Source: Thermoprotei archaeon
GTDB taxonomy: Archaea > Thermoproteota > Thermoprotei > Thermofilales > B20-G17
Length of the DNA stretch: 41,081 bases
Direction: 5' to 3'
Assembly: GCA_003650675.1 (NCBI GenBank)
Contig: QMRH01000012.1
Span: 1 to 41,081, forward strand
A model generated the notes under the pieces. That model was not told the DNA's origin, searched no databases, and saw nothing but the letters and a program-made list of their open reading frames with translations. Position numbers and translations under genes: made by a program. This document shows positions 24,401-32,637 of this stretch, piece after piece. How positions within the stretch are numbered: the stretch's first letter is position 1; each line of letters opens with the position of its first letter.

Positions 24401-25942
24401 TCTTACTGTGGAGAAGCCGCCATAGTTTGGATCAAAAAGCCTATATTTAGGCGGTTGAATTGTAAAATCTACGTCGTTTACAATGAAAGCTATTATTGAC
24501 GCCGCCTTATACAATATGTTTTCTTTCTGGGAGAGAATGTTCTTCCTGAATGCTTCTTCAAATTTAGGGTAGTTGTCATAGGGGGTTGTCCAATATAATT
24601 TCTGAGAAGGCACATAGATGGCTAATCCATATCCTCCTGCTAACGTGTATGCTTCGCTATCAAATATTGCCAGGGGGTCCCCGTACACTAAATTCAGCCA
24701 AGCGTATCCCGGATAAATAAAGTTGTCCACATTTGTGCTTTCACCATAGAGCTTGATTTTAAGTGTCTGTATATAATAGTTTAAGCGGTCAACAATCCCC
24801 GCCCTATAGAAATCAATACCCCTTGTAGGATTAAAGTAGAAGCGGCCAGCATGCAGTATCGCTATATCTGTCCCATAGGCTGATAGTGCAAGGTATATTA
24901 GGAGCCTAATATTCATGTCATCTGATGTAATAATCCTCTGTACAAATTCTCTGGCCCCGGCAAGCCCCTCCCAGTGCCCGGAGAAGCCTACAAAAAGTAA
25001 CGATTTTCTCGGCCTATTTTCTGAGAAAAACTTCGCTAACTCGAGTAGCATACTTATACCCAACGATTCATCGGCTCCAGGGGATAACGCCGGGATAACC
25101 GAAAAAGAATCGTAGTGTGCTGATAATACTATCACTTTATCTGGTAAGCTGGATCCTTTAATAAACCCTATAACGTTAAACGCTTTTACGCTCTTCCAAG
25201 CATAGTTGCCGTTGATTTTACCTCTAACTAAGGCTCCTTTTTCGAGTGCAGATAATATGGTTTTTATGTCGTTAAATTTAGCGTAGAATCTCGGGATACT
25301 AAGGGGGATGGAAACGTATTGTCCCTCAACGTTCATTCTAGTGAACTCTGTTACCGTGGAAGCTCCCGTAGTACTTTCGAATTCATAAGGTTCCACGAAG
25401 ATAAAGGCCTTCGGTGGACCAAGCATAACACCATATTTAAGCCAATTCATTCCCGTCTTAAAATCTAGTAAAACTATCTTATCGCTTAAATTTAAACCGT
25501 TATAGTCCACTAGCTCTCCTAACCTTACGTAAACTAAGTCACCTTCTATGGACTGGTTTCCCCCAGTCATAAATCCATTCGGCAACAAGGGATATATTTT
25601 AACACTTACCACGCGTTTATCAATTGTCACGGTGAGACTGTATTCACCTATTGGCGATAAAACTGTAAAGTTTTGAAGGTAAACTTTATCTGTATATTGT
25701 TTAAAGTAGCTAAAAATGTAGTTTGTGGCATTATAGTATCCGCTGTAACCTGTAACTCTAGAGCCAAGCGATGAAAAGAACATTACATGTCTCAATATAT
25801 TGGATGAACTATCATCAAGGAACTCCCTTATTCTTTCTATTTCAGCGGTATAATCTATTGGTATAGAAGATACACCAGATAGGAAAACTAGGTCTAGAAA
25901 AAGGATACTTAAAAATAAAAAACCTTTATATTTTTTCTTCAT
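21398..25942 (-). CDS. giant membrane protein: M28-like ectodomain plus FtsX-like permease
   Basis: About 1514 residues. After a signal peptide (KKKYKGFLFLSILFLDLVF), residues about 60-400 form an M28 peptidase-like domain with SAHYDSFSV near 275 and SPGADESLGISML near 288. The usual catalytic EE pair is replaced (FSGHWEGLAG) and the later Asp strand is missing (IYLALSAYG), so zinc catalysis is doubtful. Then come Ig/transthyretin-like beta regions (to about 800), several membrane spans (830-960), a MacB-core-like outer domain (near 990-1230), and an FtsX module (NSMLSNVYERSKEIETYSAL, ALGLSPYHVSG, YIVGIALA near 1270-1380). A soluble tail of ~140 residues follows. The frame opens at GTG 25951, but AGGGTGG precedes ATG 25942. 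No ABC ATPase, the usual FtsX partner, is nearby. Confidence 0.78.
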   Translation of the reverse strand: MKKKYKGFLFLSILFLDLVFLSGVSSIPIDYTAEIERIREFLDDSSSNILRHVMFFSSLGSRVTGYSGYYNATNYIFSYFKQYTDKVYLQNFTVLSPIGEYSLTVTIDKRVVSVKIYPLLPNGFMTGGNQSIEGDLVYVRLGELVDYNGLNLSDKIVLLDFKTGMNWLKYGVMLGPPKAFIFVEPYEFESTTGASTVTEFTRMNVEGQYVSIPLSIPRFYAKFNDIKTILSALEKGALVRGKINGNYAWKSVKAFNVIGFIKGSSLPDKVIVLSAHYDSFSVIPALSPGADESLGISMLLELAKFFSENRPRKSLLFVGFSGHWEGLAGAREFVQRIITSDDMNIRLLIYLALSAYGTDIAILHAGRFYFNPTRGIDFYRAGIVDRLNYYIQTLKIKLYGESTNVDNFIYPGYAWLNLVYGDPLAIFDSEAYTLAGGYGLAIYVPSQKLYWTTPYDNYPKFEEAFRKNILSQKENILYKAASIIAFIVNDVDFTIQPPKYRLFDPNYGGFSTVRGKVLIYNQSTGWYTPAPNTIVRLRVVASMPNSFGLGLYGGLPKIKETYSEGYYSTTGFIMNLTDENGEFVFHGVASSARLGTDYLPAIEYKYIIEAAVLNNKGEIEYFTDYGIHRRDIDFTINSDEKYLTHVVFRCGSIAFYFIIEPETLSIPTIYNIRILEASSHTSPQFYGATFSSFQEGYPVFMVFLQPGVNIELFMVSRSPKEGEPRFLLILNNQGKGFSVNYGILKHVKFTPLRIAEDTYHVNLERYLRMKEQGIKNLEIEDLMTRSRNYILQARKYLYEALRYDFFITFSIESWQINRVVHEKIYYEDLNVKASIMFILILLPFFIYLLERIVFSSKNTNQQIIRISILSVITLSVLYVLHPAFGLMEDIFLLFLGALLSVLMLPAILLSFADFIYALGFLKKKLKGPHFAGISRSGAIIIAISLGSSFIRRRKTRSILLFSTLILVVLGLIIFSFPALTLGVVSRDTYTSPAYTGILVRGQVWQPIPEKYIEKIYSLLSNLDGTFAISSRIWYYPPQELKIRSKNMSIEAYVSAFLGLGPEEASVTGVDGLITRGRWFNDDDYYSCIVDDVAAEYLNLNLSKIALGEEYIELSNSLKLKVVGIIDGELFSSKIDLDGGNFTLIDFKGLVKKPTREKIKLFSYIPTSIIYRRIKRGYFIVIIPAKLARDLGGNIYSLAITVRPLDYTWLDKAARLLTLNLNETYSIYATQLTPKKTQSVYQYFRALIYVFERPEQLVIPIAIGILIIFNSMLSNVYERSKEIETYSALGLSPYHVSGLFLMEALILSVISGVLGYIVGIALAKTINIFNLLPGIYLSYTVNVPVYSTLLSIASTLLASSYPLWRASKMVTPSLERRWKPETKPVGNKWTITLPFVITSRQEADAILKFIKEYLDIHGEGEKYSVLKTSIERQKTATILKVELQMAPYELGIIQEMHLLAVKSREKQFKFILKLHCLKGPISSWRRSSMFLIDDIRKQFLIWRGLTLKEREKYEG

Positions 25943-25952
25943 TTTTTCCACC

Positions 25953-27956
25953 CTAGATGGAAGCGAGGAAGTTTGCTAGGCCTGCAATCCATATTATGAA
26001 TAAACCGGCCGAGATTCCAATGATTATTCCTATTATAATGTCCATTGTTTTCTTGTATAGTTCTGCCCCTCCTATCCTTATAATTGTTCGTTTAACTATC
26101 CATGCTATGAAGAATGAGGTCCACCAATAATAGGTGTAGAAGCTTCCGCCCAGTATGTATCCTATTGGATTAAGGGGGAATCCGGGCCTAACAGCTCGTA
26201 GGTAAAGTAATATCATTACAATTATTATACCAAGGAGTGTTTGAGGAAGATATGGCGTACTTAGCTGCACGTTCAATGGACTGATATTTGTATAGTATAA
26301 AGTTAAATCCCTTGTATAGGCCTCTCCAAAGAGGTCTCTGATCGTGCTGTGGTAAAGATATATTAGGTTCTCGATACCGTACGTGTGGAAGGTCCATAAG
26401 GTCAACGGGAATGCTATTAAGATGGCCACGACTAGGGCTATTGCCTGAAATATGAAAGTTTTCTTTTCATCTAAATTATATTCGCTACATACTTTGTGGC
26501 ATTCTACTCTAAATACTAGAGGATTCCAGGCCATGGTGTTTCCGTTTAAAACAATGTTGTTTTGAAGGCTTATGAAACACTGTTGGGAGGGGGTTGGGCT
26601 TGGTCTTGGATTGAATAGCCCTAAAGCTCCCCCAATATCGTAGAATAATGCTAGGCTGAACAGTCTATTTGAATTACCTCCGATAACTAGTCCGTCTAGG
26701 GGATTTCCACCGCCAGATGCACGTATAACACACATGCCTATCGACGATAATAGGAGTATAAGTAGGGTAAAGAATACCATTACTAGGGGTTCTCCAGATA
26801 GCAAAAGTAGCGAAGAAACCGTTGTTATCGATACGACAAATAATATTATATACAACCTCGACGCTGCATCTCTTCTGGATTCTCCAAGTAAGTTTTTAGT
26901 TATATCTTTTATTGTACGCCAGTTGTAGATTAAGTAGAATAAGGCTAGCCCGTAGATTCCTCCTATGAGGGTTAAAGCTTCGGTACGCCAGAAACCGTAA
27001 GCGGGTGAGATCGTCATATCCCATGCGTATCCTTGGCTGGTAGCGTACTCTCTGAATCTCTCAGGATGCAAGAAGTATATGTCTACTGCGGGTAGCACCA
27101 CCATGTAGAAAATAAATGTAAGCCATTGCGTGAAGAGTACATCTATCGGAAGTAGGTATGCAAACGAGAACATTAGTGGATGTAGTGTTGTTTGGAGGAC
27201 GGAACCCCTAAGAACATACCTGGCTTCGGGGAAGATGTCCAGCCAGTCGATGCTAAACATTGCTGAAGGTGACGGCAGGAAGCTGGGATTGTTTAGTATA
27301 GTGTTTATAATGTCAGGTAACATGAACAAGAATGCTAGTATAAAGCCTCCGATAAACCCTGTGCTCTTCAGGAACCGTTTTGATCCCGGTTCTCCTTCTT
27401 CACCTATGATGGACAATGGAATGGTGGTCACGGGGAAAGGTAGTTTCTCCATGTCGACAAAGATTTTTTCGAATACAGGTGAAATAGATAGGAGTAGAAA
27501 CTCCCAGGAGAAGGCTAATGAAACCCAGTAGAGTAGAGGCGTGAGCCATATGTTCCAGGGGGTAAATGTTTCTCCGAGAAAAATCCCTCGCAACACTAGG
27601 GTGCTCTTGGGAGTCCAGAACTCTGGTACCCAATTAATCACCATCGACTTCAGCCGTGGGATATACGCAGCCCCGGTGGCCTGTGCCAGCCAGAAGGCTG
27701 GGATAGCACCCCATCCTAGAGACATAACAACCATGCTGTATATTAACGCTATTTCCCCTTTAGAGAAGTTAACAAGTTTCGAGGAACCTATTGCGCTGAG
27801 AACGAAAGTTATTAGTATGGGGGCCAGCAGGCTCACAGGAAAATCCGCGGCTGGGACTATTATCCATAGGGTGCTGTTCACAACTGTTAATACTACCACC
27901 AACAGCAATCCTACTATAAATGCTTTCGTGTAGTTGCCTCGAAATTCACCCTTCAT
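25953..27956 (-). CDS. OPT-like multi-pass membrane protein (DUF6785-type)
   Basis: A 667-residue polytopic membrane protein with about 15 hydrophobic spans. The loop IFVDMEKLPFPVTTIPLSII (near residue 168) is the OPT-superfamily E-x-LPFP motif shared with the paralogue at 19510-21408. Other family-like segments are FWLAQATGAAYIPRLKSMV near 88 and YAWDMTISPAYGFWRTEALT near 320. A Cys pair (CHKVC near 475) sits in a long loop. Start ATG with GGGGGA five to six bases upstream, immediately after the stop of the upstream secreted-protein gene, and 1 bp before the M28-FtsX gene follows. It is likely to be a transporter; the substrate could be peptides, glycopeptides or oligosaccharide-related compounds. 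Confidence 0.7.
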   Translation of the reverse strand: MKGEFRGNYTKAFIVGLLLVVVLTVVNSTLWIIVPAADFPVSLLAPILITFVLSAIGSSKLVNFSKGEIALIYSMVVMSLGWGAIPAFWLAQATGAAYIPRLKSMVINWVPEFWTPKSTLVLRGIFLGETFTPWNIWLTPLLYWVSLAFSWEFLLLSISPVFEKIFVDMEKLPFPVTTIPLSIIGEEGEPGSKRFLKSTGFIGGFILAFLFMLPDIINTILNNPSFLPSPSAMFSIDWLDIFPEARYVLRGSVLQTTLHPLMFSFAYLLPIDVLFTQWLTFIFYMVVLPAVDIYFLHPERFREYATSQGYAWDMTISPAYGFWRTEALTLIGGIYGLALFYLIYNWRTIKDITKNLLGESRRDAASRLYIILFVVSITTVSSLLLLSGEPLVMVFFTLLILLLSSIGMCVIRASGGGNPLDGLVIGGNSNRLFSLALFYDIGGALGLFNPRPSPTPSQQCFISLQNNIVLNGNTMAWNPLVFRVECHKVCSEYNLDEKKTFIFQAIALVVAILIAFPLTLWTFHTYGIENLIYLYHSTIRDLFGEAYTRDLTLYYTNISPLNVQLSTPYLPQTLLGIIIVMILLYLRAVRPGFPLNPIGYILGGSFYTYYWWTSFFIAWIVKRTIIRIGGAELYKKTMDIIIGIIIGISAGLFIIWIAGLANFLASI

Positions 27957-27957
27957 G

Positions 27958-29910
27958 TTAAATCCCCCTTTTTCTGAAATATTCTATAGACATACCGAAG
28001 ATTATGGCAATATACAGGGTGACAATAAATAATAAAGGAATATATTCCGGTAGTGCCATGCCGGCGACAAACGAAAGCATTATTTTCGCATATCCCGTGG
28101 ATCCAGCCACAGCCCTTACTTCCAGAACATTGTCCTTAAATGTATAATCGAATCCCTCTACGCCACGAATGTTGTTTATCTTTACGTATGCTGGCGGTCT
28201 ACTTAAACCGGTTATTCTACATACTATTAGGGTTCCTGGGGATGCAGATATATTAGCCAATATTTTATCTTTATCGACTAGAGGAGACGCCGTTAATGTT
28301 CCATTAGTACCGAATACCATTTCATCGATTACAGCAATGTTTACGTGTATTGTTACGTTTTCCTCCCTTGGAGAAACTACAAGTGTTTTTGAGCCTACTT
28401 TAAGGTCGTTCCAGAACACCATTATCTCTCTTTTTCCTAGCGTAAGGTTCAATAAAGCATTACCTAAAGCATTTGTTACGTTCATTTTACCTTCATCGCT
28501 AATGATTTTTAGGCCGGAAAGAGGGTTGCCTAAGATATCTTCGACTTTAAAAACGTAGATCGAAAATGTTTTTCTTTCCAAAACCACCCTCGGGATATCT
28601 GCTTCCACGAGAAGAGGCTGTTTCAGCATTTTCTCGTATTGATACATTTTGCTGTAATCGTTGCTCGTAAGTCTCTCGCTTTTATCTATTATTATGAAAA
28701 ATTTTACGGGGTTCTTGTAAGTCCCTGGGCCTACAACCTGGGTTCTAGTATCGGGGTTTCTTGTGTCCTTTATGTAGTCAAGACATCCTATATTATACCA
28801 GTGTTCTTTAACCAAGTCGAATACAGGATACTCCGGTATCACGGCTATAGCATCCGAAGGATTATTTCGGGTTATATCTATCTCCCAATATGCTTCATTG
28901 AAATCTACTCCAACTCCACCCCGATCCACCGACTTCGTTACGGATCCCTGATAAATTGTTCTATCAGACTGTAAAACAACGAAGTCATACCAACTAAATC
29001 TCGGAAACTGGAATTGGATGGGTCTAAAGTCATTAGCCTTTATAACAGTCTTCAACGTGACATTCTGTATTATTGTGATAACCGGAGAGTATGCACTAAA
29101 TATCCAGGTAGTCTCATATTCTCCGACACCCACATCCTTTTTTGAGACGTCTACAATTGGTCCCCAAAACTTTATATGTACGGCGATGGGCCCCAACGCG
29201 AGTATCTTGTAATTTATCTTCTTTGTATTAAAGACTTGGGAAAGCCACGTGTTCGAATAGTATATGAAAGCTCCTCCGCCGCCACTTCCATGGACGTATT
29301 TGGTTCCACTTCCAGCTTTATGTATAAGAGAAGTCATCCATCCACCTAAGCTCGAGTCCACAGTCACATTATAGAAGCTGTTTTCGACGTTTACTCCCCC
29401 GGTCTTGGTCTCAACGTACTTTAAATCAGTTTTATAGATTTTAAGTGGATCCTCTACCGTTTCGGGATCCTTTGCTCCGAAGAAGACGTAGTAAATAGCG
29501 TGGCTGTTTTTCGATATATTAGCTAAAAAGTATATGTTAAATGAAATGGTATTATTTTTGTAGAAAATTACATCACCTGTCTGACTTGGAACCTCTACTA
29601 GGACCCCGTTTTCCTCCTTAACCACCCTGACGTCTCTTATGTAAGCTACTCCACCATGTTTGGAGGAGGAGGGGCCGGTAATATACTCCACTTTTACTGC
29701 ACCTACATCTATCGGCGGGGTGCGAACTATAACTAGTTCTAGAGTTCTATCTATACCCGCAGTTTCAGCGAGCTTTATAACCCCTTTATATTTATACTCC
29801 TCATACTTCCCCTGAGGAGTTGCCGAAACTGAATATAGGGGGGTGAAAACTACACTACTATAAGAAGAAATAATAACTATAATTACTAGGTAGGAAAAAA
29901 ATTTGTTCAG
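27958..29910 (-). CDS. secreted, C-terminally anchored beta-sandwich protein, CTG start
   Basis: The mature protein has a mutarotase-like beta domain (ENSFYNVTVDSSLGGWMTSL, TWIFSAYSPVITIIQNVTL), followed by carboxypeptidase-regulatory-like Ig regions (LGNPLSGLKIISDEGKMNVT). It ends LPEYIPLLFIVTLYIAIIF, FGMSIEYFRKRGI: a PEY motif, one membrane span and a basic tail, reminiscent of archaeosortase sorting signals. The first ATG, GTG or TTG in frame is the GTG at 29691, but coding text continues upstream through a full signal peptide (NKFFSYLVIIVIISSYSSVV) to a CTG at 29910. That CTG follows GGAGGTGA by 6 nt, with the upstream stop codon inside that ribosome site. I therefore start at CTG (650 residues). 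It is probably extracellular, binding or processing a carbohydrate or glycopeptide. Confidence 0.72.
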   Translation of the reverse strand: MNKFFSYLVIIVIISSYSSVVFTPLYSVSATPQGKYEEYKYKGVIKLAETAGIDRTLELVIVRTPPIDVGAVKVEYITGPSSSKHGGVAYIRDVRVVKEENGVLVEVPSQTGDVIFYKNNTISFNIYFLANISKNSHAIYYVFFGAKDPETVEDPLKIYKTDLKYVETKTGGVNVENSFYNVTVDSSLGGWMTSLIHKAGSGTKYVHGSGGGGAFIYYSNTWLSQVFNTKKINYKILALGPIAVHIKFWGPIVDVSKKDVGVGEYETTWIFSAYSPVITIIQNVTLKTVIKANDFRPIQFQFPRFSWYDFVVLQSDRTIYQGSVTKSVDRGGVGVDFNEAYWEIDITRNNPSDAIAVIPEYPVFDLVKEHWYNIGCLDYIKDTRNPDTRTQVVGPGTYKNPVKFFIIIDKSERLTSNDYSKMYQYEKMLKQPLLVEADIPRVVLERKTFSIYVFKVEDILGNPLSGLKIISDEGKMNVTNALGNALLNLTLGKREIMVFWNDLKVGSKTLVVSPREENVTIHVNIAVIDEMVFGTNGTLTASPLVDKDKILANISASPGTLIVCRITGLSRPPAYVKINNIRGVEGFDYTFKDNVLEVRAVAGSTGYAKIMLSFVAGMALPEYIPLLFIVTLYIAIIFGMSIEYFRKRGI

Positions 29911-29916
29911 GTTTCC

Positions 29917-31089
29917 TCACCTCCTCCTCTTTGCAATAAACCAACCTACCACAAGTCCGACGATTAAACCAACGACTAACCCTATTATAGTTGAACTGGT
30001 CTGTACTTGCTGAAGCTGAGCCTGGGTGACCGTGTATTTCGACTTGTAATCTGAGTACTCTTGTTCAAGAGCTTGATACTGGTTTAAAAGGCTCTGATAT
30101 TCTTCATTGGTGTATGAGTGTGTCGATACGTATTCTGTATACTTCTTCTGGAGGGCTACTACTACGTTTTGGTCATAATAGTACTGTATATTTCTTAAGA
30201 GGCCTGCAATTTTCCTTACTTCATGGTAGTCCCCTGGACCAGCCCATATTATTGCATAGTTGACAAATGTTGTACCTGCTGGAAACACTTTTCCAGCCGG
30301 ATATTCAAACCACTTCGCATATAGGGATACTACTGACCATATGGCTCCATCCCATGCTCCTACAGTGGATTTTTCTCCTATGAAACTTTCAGGGTTAAAC
30401 CATATCACGCCTGCAGCCAGGTTTTGGGTTGGATTATATATTGCAACCCAGTCTTCGGCTAAAGGCAAGGTACCTTCCGAGGAATTTCCAAGGGTGACTG
30501 CAGCCATGCTTCCGTTAAGTGTAATAGATTTTAGAGTACCGTAGTAGTCCACGTAAAAGACTTTAGCGCCTGAAGTTGCTAGTGTTGCAGGTACAAATTC
30601 GGCCCCTATGGACGTTAAATTCATCGGGGAAAGGAGTGTTGCAGAGTATCTCACTAAGATTATTTCACCATCAGTAAAGAAGTATGTTATTTCGAATTTA
30701 ATGTTATTATTTAACGTTGTAACATTCAATACAGCTAGGTCATCTGAAACCATCTTAAATGCTACTGAAACGTTTGAGACATCTACACCCCATCTTGAGG
30801 AAACCCATCCAATGTCAGGACCCGTTGCAGTGATCTTTACATCGTCTACAAAGTCGACACCGGGTATTTTATGGTTCCTAAGGTCTATCAAACTAGCTCC
30901 CTGGGTTCCCTCAAAATAGCAACTAATATACGTGTTGTTTATCCAAAAGCTTTTAGTTGTCTCATTAACCCACTTGAAAACTATTTTTCCGTTACCAGGT
31001 GATGCTCGGACGTCAATATTGAACGTTAGTGGTAATAGTGTAAACAGCATTGCAACAATTATTATACTGCTTGTTAATCTTTTGTTCAT
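29917..31089 (-). CDS. secreted membrane-anchored protein with coiled-coil stalk
   Basis: First gene of the five-gene minus-strand operon. It has a signal peptide (MNKRLTSSIIIVAMLFTLLP), a beta-sandwich ectodomain of ~290 residues, a Gln/Tyr-rich coiled-coil stalk (EYQSLLNQYQALEQEYSDYK), and a C-terminal span with small residues and Arg tail (GLVVGLIVGLVVGWFIAKRR). The ectodomain shares order and wording with the sensor at 31267-32637: AAGVIWFN, SLYAKWFE and WAGPGDYHEVRKIA correspond to ILGVIWDL, SIYAKWVE and VGKGDWTSI, so it is probably a mutarotase-like sugar-binding fold. The frame is open to a TTG at 31131, but that adds a non-signal leader, so the ATG at 31089 is chosen. It could be the substrate-binding protein of the system. 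Confidence 0.75.
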   Translation of the reverse strand: MNKRLTSSIIIVAMLFTLLPLTFNIDVRASPGNGKIVFKWVNETTKSFWINNTYISCYFEGTQGASLIDLRNHKIPGVDFVDDVKITATGPDIGWVSSRWGVDVSNVSVAFKMVSDDLAVLNVTTLNNNIKFEITYFFTDGEIILVRYSATLLSPMNLTSIGAEFVPATLATSGAKVFYVDYYGTLKSITLNGSMAAVTLGNSSEGTLPLAEDWVAIYNPTQNLAAGVIWFNPESFIGEKSTVGAWDGAIWSVVSLYAKWFEYPAGKVFPAGTTFVNYAIIWAGPGDYHEVRKIAGLLRNIQYYYDQNVVVALQKKYTEYVSTHSYTNEEYQSLLNQYQALEQEYSDYKSKYTVTQAQLQQVQTSSTIIGLVVGLIVGLVVGWFIAKRRR

Positions 31090-31266
31090 TATACAGCACC
31101 ATTTTAACGTTTTTTCATTATATTTTAACAAATAGGCTATTTAATTTTTACGAAAACTTTTTATATTCTTAAGTACGGCCACATGAATCAAAACCAGTTA
31201 GGAACAAGTGTTGCCAAGTAATGGGAATTTTAATGAACATTTTTAAATTATTTTTCCTTTATTTCG
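31090..31266. promoter_or_regulatory. divergent promoter region between the five-gene operon and the sensor gene
   Basis: The 177 bp between the two divergent genes is very AT-rich. On the plus strand TTTTAAATTA (31241-31250) lies about 22 nt before the sensor ATG, near the leaderless spacing. On the minus strand AAATATAA near 31116-31123 could serve the operon. No perfect long palindrome was seen. A shared region fits control of both transcripts by the sensor, as Lrp-type regulators usually act on their neighbours. Confidence 0.4.
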
Positions 31267-32637
31267 ATGGAAGGATTGAAGGATATGGAACCATTACTGG
31301 ATGAAATAGATAGGAGAATACTAACAATACTGATGAATAACGGCAGGATATCTTTAATCGATATTGCAAGGGAACTCAAAGAATTGGGTTTCGATGTTAC
31401 AGTAACTACGATTAGGAGGAGAATGGAAGCTCTGGTTAAAAAAGGCATAATAAGGAAATTTACTGTTCAACTTGATGCCAGAAAAGTCAACTTTAACTAC
31501 CTTGCTCTCATGGAGATAAAAATAGATCCCTCAATGCTCTCGTTAGTAGCTAGAAACCTTGCGTCAATGTATGAGATAATTGAACTTTATATTCTTGAGG
31601 ATGAATCTAATATTTTTGCTAAGGTTCGATGTAGGTCCTCAGAGGAGCTTGTGAAGTTCATTGAAAAACTTTCAAGTATACCCTATATTAAAGACCTGAA
31701 ATCAAGACTTGTTTTACGGCCTGTAAAGGAGGAAGACAATTTTATTCCCTTGTTAAAGGAGGCCCGTGCAAGAATCTTCGATTTCGATGAAGACGGGATA
31801 GATGAGATTGTTTTAGAGAACGATAAAGTCCTTCTCTCAATAAAGCCGAACTCTGGTGGCAGGATAACAGACTTAGTATACAAGGAGAGTGGAGCAAATG
31901 AGGTGTACCCTACCCTTGGTATACTGTTTGACAATTTTGTAGAGGAAGGATGGGGTGTATACCTCTATAACAGTAAATATGATTATAAGGTGAAAAGGAT
32001 CTCTAATGGGGGTCTAGAAATCCATTTAAACACGTTGCTAAATGGAAGATACCTTAAGAAAATAATGTTGGAAAAAATAATTTCTCTTGACCCGAGAGAA
32101 CCCGTAATAGATGTTAAATACAAGGTAACGAATCTAAGCGAAAAAACTCAAAGGATTACACTATGGGTTTGCAACTATCTAAATATAGGTGGAAGTGTAG
32201 GGTCTGAAGACTGGATGTATCTACCCGTAGAGAACGGTACATTTGTAGAGCAGTTTAAGCCTCTATATTCCGGGATAACGTGGACCACGTTATATACAGA
32301 TAAAATAACCGAAGAATACAAGCAAGTTTACAATAGAAAACACACCCAGCTAAGCGACGAGAAAATAACTAACGGCTGGGCTGCCTACTACGACCAGGTG
32401 ACCAAGGAGATTCTAGGAGTGATATGGGATTTAAAGGAAGTTGCGCTTGTTAAAAGGTTTTTCAGTCCATCCTATTATTCAATTGAGTTAATCTACACCA
32501 CGAAAACCCTAGATCCTAAGGAATCAAAAGAATATGGGTTAATGTTCATTGTAGGAAAAGGAGACTGGACAAGTATCTATGCCAAGTGGGTGGAAAAATA
32601 CAGCCAAAATTACTATTCCATCAATACTTCAACATAA
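31267..32637 (+). CDS. Lrp/AsnC-type regulator fused to a sugar-binding-type sandwich domain
   Basis: The first ~75 residues are an Lrp/AsnC winged helix: LDEIDRRILTILMNNGRISL, then IARELKELG and TTIRRRMEALVKKGIIRKFT. Residues about 75-150 form an Lrp-like ligand or RAM half. From about 175 to the end (456 residues) there is a beta-sandwich of galactose-mutarotase type: VLLSIKPNSGGRITDLVYKE, VIDVKYKVTNLSEKTQRITL, EILGVIWDLKE, GKGDWTSIYAKW. The same elements occur in the secreted protein at 29917-31089 next to it. This suggests a one-component transcription factor sensing carbohydrate in the cytosol. It is divergent from the operon and overlaps the end of the GH94 gene by 25 bp tail to tail. 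ATG at 31267; an ATG at 31285 is also possible. Confidence 0.78.
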   Translation: MEGLKDMEPLLDEIDRRILTILMNNGRISLIDIARELKELGFDVTVTTIRRRMEALVKKGIIRKFTVQLDARKVNFNYLALMEIKIDPSMLSLVARNLASMYEIIELYILEDESNIFAKVRCRSSEELVKFIEKLSSIPYIKDLKSRLVLRPVKEEDNFIPLLKEARARIFDFDEDGIDEIVLENDKVLLSIKPNSGGRITDLVYKESGANEVYPTLGILFDNFVEEGWGVYLYNSKYDYKVKRISNGGLEIHLNTLLNGRYLKKIMLEKIISLDPREPVIDVKYKVTNLSEKTQRITLWVCNYLNIGGSVGSEDWMYLPVENGTFVEQFKPLYSGITWTTLYTDKITEEYKQVYNRKHTQLSDEKITNGWAAYYDQVTKEILGVIWDLKEVALVKRFFSPSYYSIELIYTTKTLDPKESKEYGLMFIVGKGDWTSIYAKWVEKYSQNYYSINTST

